Part shown: positions 59,840 to 64,000 of the stretch, in pieces
Numbering within the stretch: the first letter of the stretch is position 1
How the letters are laid out: each line of letters opens with the position of its first letter
Source: SIG455 sp045589495
GTDB lineage: Bacteria; Bacillota; Clostridia; UMGS1810
Assembly: GCA_045589495.1 (NCBI GenBank)
Contig: JAZNPF010000048.1
Location: 37,968 to 101,967 of the forward strand
DNA length: 64,000 nucleotides
Reading direction: 5' to 3'
Notes under the pieces: generated by a model
The model's database searches: none
The model's input: the letters and a program-made list of their open reading frames with translations, nothing else
What the model was told of the DNA's origin: nothing
Position numbers and translations under genes: made by a program

Positions 59840-62800
59840 TTATTTAGCATATTTAATTGCTTTTACAAACTCGTATACTCTGTTAGAGAGTGCAGCAGCT
59901 TCTTCTCTGGTGATGTTTGCTTTCGGGTTAGCGTATACACCATTTTCGCCAGCGCTACCTCTGAGGATACCTGTTGCAGAGAGGAGATTAAATGCGTCTG
60001 CTGCGTAGTCAGAAACATCAGCAGCGTCTGCAAAGTTAACGCCTGCGCCTTCTACAGTTACATCGCCGATAGCGAGTTTAACCATTCTTGCAAGCAGTGT
60101 TACGTAATCCTGTCTTACAACCTGGTTTTCACCAGAGATGATTACAACACCGTCTTCTGTTGTACCGGTACCTGATGTGATACCTGTCTGAGCTGCCCAG
60201 AGGTCAGACTCATAAGACCAGTGTGAAGGATCTGTGTCAATCTTAACATCAGCATTTACAGTGAGTTCAAGTTTAAGAACTTCTGCAAGGTTTTTCTTGA
60301 GTTTGTTTGTTTCGCTGCGTGTAAGGAGTTCAGCAGGAGCATAAGCGCCAGCGCCTCTACCACTTACGATACCAAGGTCAGCTGCTTTTACAACTTCTTT
60401 GTGTGACCATCTGTCTGCAGTATCAGCAAAGTCTACAGGAGCAGTTGTAGAAACTGCAACTACTGTGCCGTCTGCAACACCAGCGATAAGGAGTTTGCCT
60501 GTTTCTGCATCATAAGCAGATTCAAGTCTTACTGTGTTACCGAGTTCGTCTACTGCATAAGCATAAGCCTGTGCTTCAACGTCGATAGCGATTGTTGCTT
60601 CAACAGCAACTGCAGTGTCGCCACTCTTAGCGTCAACTTTAACTTCGATAGCATCACCAACGATACCGTCAGCTGCTTTACCTGTTACTTCAGTTTCTGC
60701 TTTATCTGCAACTACTGTGAGTGAGTCAACTGCTTTTTCAGCAACGTCAACTGTTACTTCAACTGTAGCACCGCTTTCAGTTTTAACTGTAGCAGCAACT
60801 ACTTTCGCATCTGTGAGATCAGCAGCAGGAACTGTTGCTGTTTCAGTTTTAGATTCTACAACAACGTCTGCTTCAGGAACAACGATTGTTGTTTCGGGAG
60901 TTGTTGTTTCACCTGTTGCAGGTGTTTCTGTTTCACCAGTTGAAGGTGTTTCTGTTTCACCGGTTGAAGGTGTTTCTGTTGCAGGTGGTGTGGTAGGTTT
61001 AGTTGTTGTGCCTGTTGCACCGCCTGTTACAGGAGAAAGTGTGCTTGAAGGTTTCTTGGTTGTTGCTTCTGCAGAAGCATCATCAGAACCTTTACCGTTT
61101 GTAGCAACAGCCTCAATTGTGTATGTTTCACCTGAATCGAGGTTTGCAAATGTGTAAGTACCTTTGCCCTCAGCGATAGTTGCTGTAGCCTCTTCAACTA
61201 CATTGCCTTCACTATCCTTGAGTGTTAAAGCATATTCTGTGATTTCTGAACCGTTAGCATCAGCGGTAACTTCAACATCGATAGAGTTCTTTGTTACTTC
61301 TGTAGTGATGACTACGTTAGAAGGAGCGATTGCGGGAACATCATAAAAATCTTCTGTTGTAACTTCACTTTTGTAATCGCCTTTGCCTACGAGTTTAGCA
61401 GAAATTGTTTTACCGTAATCTGCTTCTGTAATTGTGTAAGTTGTTTCGCCGATAACTTCAGTTGTGCCAACAATCCATACGATATCGTAACCTTCAGGAC
61501 CTGCATTAACATCAGGATCAGCAGCAATTTCTAAACCTTTAGCATCGCCTTCAGCAGGAATGTCTGCATTGAGTACCAAAGTACCTGTGAGTGTTCTGTA
61601 ACCAACTACAACGCCGTTAGAGGTGATTGTACCTGTGAAGTCAGCAGAAGGAGTTACTGTTACAGTAATAACATCATCACGGTGCTCATTTTCAGTAATT
61701 GTGTATGTGGTGCCTGTAGCGCCATCAATAGGTGTACCGTTTTTAGCCCAAGCATAAGTAAGAGCCATTAACTCGTTACCTTCGATACCGCTTACATCAG
61801 TTGTGATAACTGCTGTGGGAACAGCGTCACCTTCAACAGATGCAGTTAAAGTACCTTTGATTTCGTATTTTTCAACTGTTGCGTTTGCTACTGCAGAAAC
61901 GTCTTCGTAGTTTGCAGCGCCTGTAGCATCAGCAGTAAGTGTAATTGTTTTGTTAGAATCAGCGATTTTAACTGTGTAAGTTCTTTCTGTGCCTACAACA
62001 TCATCACCAATTTTCCATGTGTATGCAAATATATCTGCAAGACCTATATCAGCAGTAAGTGTTTCGCCTGCTTTAACGTCGCCGTCGATTACAGGAGTTT
62101 TATCTGCGATAGATTTTTTGTTGATTGTGAGTGTACCGCCATTAACGGTTACAACGTAGTTGGGGTTGGTTACATCAGCAGTAAGTGTGTATGTACCAAC
62201 GGCTGCTTTAGTTACATCTGTAACATCAGCGGATTCGTCAGCAACAGTTTTTACTTTGTATGCAATAGTGAAATCAGCGTCTGTATCAGGGCTTACAAGA
62301 GCACCATCTGCAAATGAACCGCTATAAACGGGTGCTGCATCACTATAATCCATTTCAGCATTTGCTACATTGTATTCAATTGCTTTTGGTGTGATTACAA
62401 AGTCTTTAGTAACATTTGCAGCGTAGTTATCGCTTACGAGAGTTACTATAACTGTGTATTTACCTGCTTCTGTAGGAGCAACTTCGCTTTCAGCATATTG
62501 AGTTCCGTCTCTGCCGATATAAGTAATTTCAGATGTATCGAGTTCATCATCGCCGCCATCATCAGCAGTACAAGCCGGAGCAGTTACAGAAGGAAGTGTA
62601 TCGCCGTATGTGATATCAAGTGTTTCTGCGATAGGTTCGTATGTAGCACCTTTTTTCTCAGAAACTGTGATTAAAACAGTAGATGCACCTGTAACTGTAA
62701 GGTAAGATTTATTTGCGTTAGCAAGTGATGTTTCAACATCAAGAGTAATTGTAACTTTTTCGTCGTGACCATCTGTTACAGCATCAAGAACTGCCTTAAC

Positions 62801-64000
62801 AGCATCGATATCTTTGTCGTAAACAAGGTCAAGTGTATCAGCAGCCGCAGCATTTTCTACTTCCAGGTCTGCGCTTGCAGGGATACCGAGGTCTACAAGT
62901 GATTCAGCGGCAGCAACTTCTGCTTTAGAGAATGTTTTTGTGATGTTAGCAACATCTAATGTAGCGTTTACAGGGTTAACTGTAATAGTTGCTGTCAATT
63001 CTAATTTAGAAACATCAAGGTTAGCACTGTCAAATGATGTAGCGGTATATGTGTATGTTTCGCCTTTAACATTGAAGTCTTTGTCAGCATCGCCCCATAC
63101 AACTGCTACTTCTTCAGTAACGGGTTCTACAACAACTGCAGCACCTTCAAAGTTAACTTTTACAGTAGAAGGCAACATCGCTTTAAGAGAAGCTGCGTCA
63201 GCATTGTTTGCATTGTCAGCGGTGATTGTTTCTGCAATTGTATCTCTTGCAACTGTAGCCTTTGCTTTTGTGATTTTGTGATCTACAGTAATATCTGTAG
63301 GATTATTGTAGTTAGGATCGCTTGTTTCAAATTTAATTGTTGCTGTGTAGTCGCCTACATCTTTTGTAGGTGTGCTACTATATTCAATAGAAGTGATTGT
63401 TACATCAGCAGGTTTGGTTACATTGCTTTCAAGGTAATCAATAGCCTCACCTGTGAAAGTAGCAGTCTGAGGAGCAGCAGTGATTTTGCTCATGTCATAA
63501 TCTGCTTTTGCAACATTTACGGTATAAGTCTTTTTGAATGTTCTGTCTTTAGTTCCATCGTTAATTGTAAGAACTACAGTAACAGTTTTGCCATCGCCTG
63601 CAGGAATTTCATCAAGTTTTTCTTCTATAGAATATGTACCTGTGTAAGGTGTACCATCTATAGTAACTGTACCCTGTGCAGGGAGTGCGTAAGGATTAGA
63701 AGTTCCGTATGTGTAGTTACCGATAACCGCATCAACTTCTGTCCAGTCTTCAACTACTACTTCGTCAATAACTGTAATCGTGCCCGCAACTGCTAAAGAA
63801 GGAAGGTCTGATTCTGTATCTGTTGCAGAATCATATGTCTTAAATGTTGCATCAAATGTAATAGTCGAACTTCCGAGTGTAGCAGTATCATTAGCCTTTA
63901 ATTTAAGTTTGAGCGCAGGTCCATTACATGCTGTGTTGTCATTAAATGCAACTAAATATCTGGTGCCATTCCAGTTATTCATTGATGCACCCGAAACAAG
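59840..64000 (-). CDS. Giant SLH-anchored surface protein with cohesin-like, MBG-like and FN3 domains, 5' end beyond window
   Basis: At least 1386 residues visible; the frame is open to the right edge, and the ATG near 63982 is internal. In order (window residues counted from 63982): a cohesin-like strand set (1-75), a long run of Ala/Thr/Val/Asp-rich beta domains of Ig or MBG type (VGTYTLTADVTNPNYVV near 610), an FN3 domain (about 886-975), a Thr/Pro/Glu linker with 24-bp repeats, a further beta region, and SLH repeats (about 1183-1380, NKLKKNLAEV and NITREEAAALSNRVYEF). The SLH repeats would anchor it to secondary cell-wall polymer. It may be an S-layer or adhesion/scaffold protein. Confidence 0.85.
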   Translation of the reverse strand, partial: LVSGASMNNWNGTRYLVAFNDNTACNGPALKLKLKANDTATLGSSTITFDATFKTYDSATDTESDLPSLAVAGTITVIDEVVVEDWTEVDAVIGNYTYGTSNPYALPAQGTVTIDGTPYTGTYSIEEKLDEIPAGDGKTVTVVLTINDGTKDRTFKKTYTVNVAKADYDMSKITAAPQTATFTGEAIDYLESNVTKPADVTITSIEYSSTPTKDVGDYTATIKFETSDPNYNNPTDITVDHKITKAKATVARDTIAETITADNANNADAASLKAMLPSTVKVNFEGAAVVVEPVTEEVAVVWGDADKDFNVKGETYTYTATSFDSANLDVSKLELTATITVNPVNATLDVANITKTFSKAEVAAAESLVDLGIPASADLEVENAAAADTLDLVYDKDIDAVKAVLDAVTDGHDEKVTITLDVETSLANANKSYLTVTGASTVLITVSEKKGATYEPIAETLDITYGDTLPSVTAPACTADDGGDDELDTSEITYIGRDGTQYAESEVAPTEAGKYTVIVTLVSDNYAANVTKDFVITPKAIEYNVANAEMDYSDAAPVYSGSFADGALVSPDTDADFTIAYKVKTVADESADVTDVTKAAVGTYTLTADVTNPNYVVTVNGGTLTINKKSIADKTPVIDGDVKAGETLTADIGLADIFAYTWKIGDDVVGTERTYTVKIADSNKTITLTADATGAANYEDVSAVANATVEKYEIKGTLTASVEGDAVPTAVITTDVSGIEGNELMALTYAWAKNGTPIDGATGTTYTITENEHRDDVITVTVTPSADFTGTITSNGVVVGYRTLTGTLVLNADIPAEGDAKGLEIAADPDVNAGPEGYDIVWIVGTTEVIGETTYTITEADYGKTISAKLVGKGDYKSEVTTEDFYDVPAIAPSNVVITTEVTKNSIDVEVTADANGSEITEYALTLKDSEGNVVEEATATIAEGKGTYTFANLDSGETYTIEAVATNGKGSDDASAEATTKKPSSTLSPVTGGATGTTTKPTTPPATETPSTGETETPSTGETETPATGETTTPETTIVVPEADVVVESKTETATVPAADLTDAKVVAATVKTESGATVEVTVDVAEKAVDSLTVVADKAETEVTGKAADGIVGDAIEVKVDAKSGDTAVAVEATIAIDVEAQAYAYAVDELGNTVRLESAYDAETGKLLIAGVADGTVVAVSTTAPVDFADTADRWSHKEVVKAADLGIVSGRGAGAYAPAELLTRSETNKLKKNLAEVLKLELTVNADVKIDTDPSHWSYESDLWAAQTGITSGTGTTEDGVVIISGENQVVRQDYVTLLARMVKLAIGDVTVEGAGVNFADAADVSDYAADAFNLLSATGILRGSAGENGVYANPKANITREEAAALSNRVYEFVKAIKYAK
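60912..60983 (-). repeat. Three 24-bp tandem repeats in the surface-protein linker
   Basis: Units at 60912-60935, 60936-60959 and 60960-60983 differ at only a few positions and encode T-P-x-T-G-E-T-E octapeptides. They form the hinge between the FN3 domain and the SLH part. Confidence 0.85.

Noticed and set aside
60912..60983. CRISPR-like repeat array
   Set aside because: The units are contiguous 24-bp coding repeats without spacers and keep the reading frame of the surface protein.
60615..61346. Long Ser/Val/Ala-rich plus-strand frames opposite the surface-protein gene
   Set aside because: They mirror the Thr/Ala/Val-rich repetitive coding on the minus strand and have no promoter or ribosome site.

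Overview
The window is an AT-rich, gene-dense chromosomal segment of an endospore-lineage Gram-positive bacterium, most likely class Clostridia. The evidence is: the sporulation genes yabP and yabQ beside divIC and yabR; a SpoIID-type protein; a single-chain glycyl-tRNA synthetase; a T-box leader in front of pheST; an SLH-anchored giant surface protein; many sigma-A promoters of the TTGACA-N17-TATAAT type; and intrinsic terminators after most transcription units. No rRNA, CRISPR array, prophage or insertion sequence is visible. Most genes are core metabolism or housekeeping.

Layout. 1-2.1 kb: the end of a surface-polysaccharide cluster (nucleotidyltransferase, O-antigen-ligase-like protein). 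2.2-5.3 kb: mgtC, argH and a secreted NlpC/P60 hydrolase. 5.5-9.2 kb: a lysine/DAP operon asd-dapA-dapB followed by a free-standing aspartokinase-type ACT protein and an RseC-like protein. 9.4-12.9 kb: spoIID-like, queA and tgt. 12.9-17.1 kb: a HAD phosphatase, two small unknown genes (one with a stop at codon 4), a 1-phosphofructokinase-like kinase with a ferritin/VIT iron transporter, and a small helical protein. 17.2-17.8 kb: tRNA-Tyr, tRNA-Thr and tRNA-Pro, with a duplicated tRNA-Pro 3' end. 17.8-24.5 kb: ykvI, glyQS, rnz, nadE and a large secreted phosphodiester glycosidase. 24.7-26.6 kb: a gtrB-gtrA pair followed by a decayed membrane glycosyltransferase. 26.7-43 kb, all on the minus strand: the radical SAM-smc-ftsY block, a UPF0182 protein, prs-pth-mfd-foldase-pgsA, and a KDG-kinase-like gene upstream. 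43.3-45.6 kb: a phosphoglucosamine mutase carrying an N-terminal HTH domain, coupled to a left-handed beta-helix protein. 45.8-50.5 kb: pheST under a T-box, and an ECF S component with a DUF4430 lipoprotein. 50.6-56.1 kb: tRNA-fMet, tRNA-Leu, yabP-yabQ-divIC-yabR, pncB with a small partner, and an amidase. 56.3-59.6 kb: ruvCAB and a lone trpB. 59.8 kb to the end: a very large SLH surface protein cut by the window edge.

The genes fall into a few functional groups. One is cell-envelope building and remodelling: DAP synthesis, GlmM, amidase, NlpC, GtrAB, S-layer. Another is translation and tRNA modification: queA, tgt, glyQS, pheST, pth, rnz. A third is DNA repair and segregation: mfd, ruvCAB, smc. 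Salvage of NAD and possibly corrinoids makes a fourth. No complete novel system is evident. The strongest unusual observations are the HTH-GlmM fusion with an operator-like palindrome in its own promoter, the stand-alone ACT protein behind a hairpin that hides its ribosome binding site, the readable decay path of the third gtr-cassette gene, the small gene interrupted at codon 4 despite intact signals, and the duplicated tRNA-Pro end.
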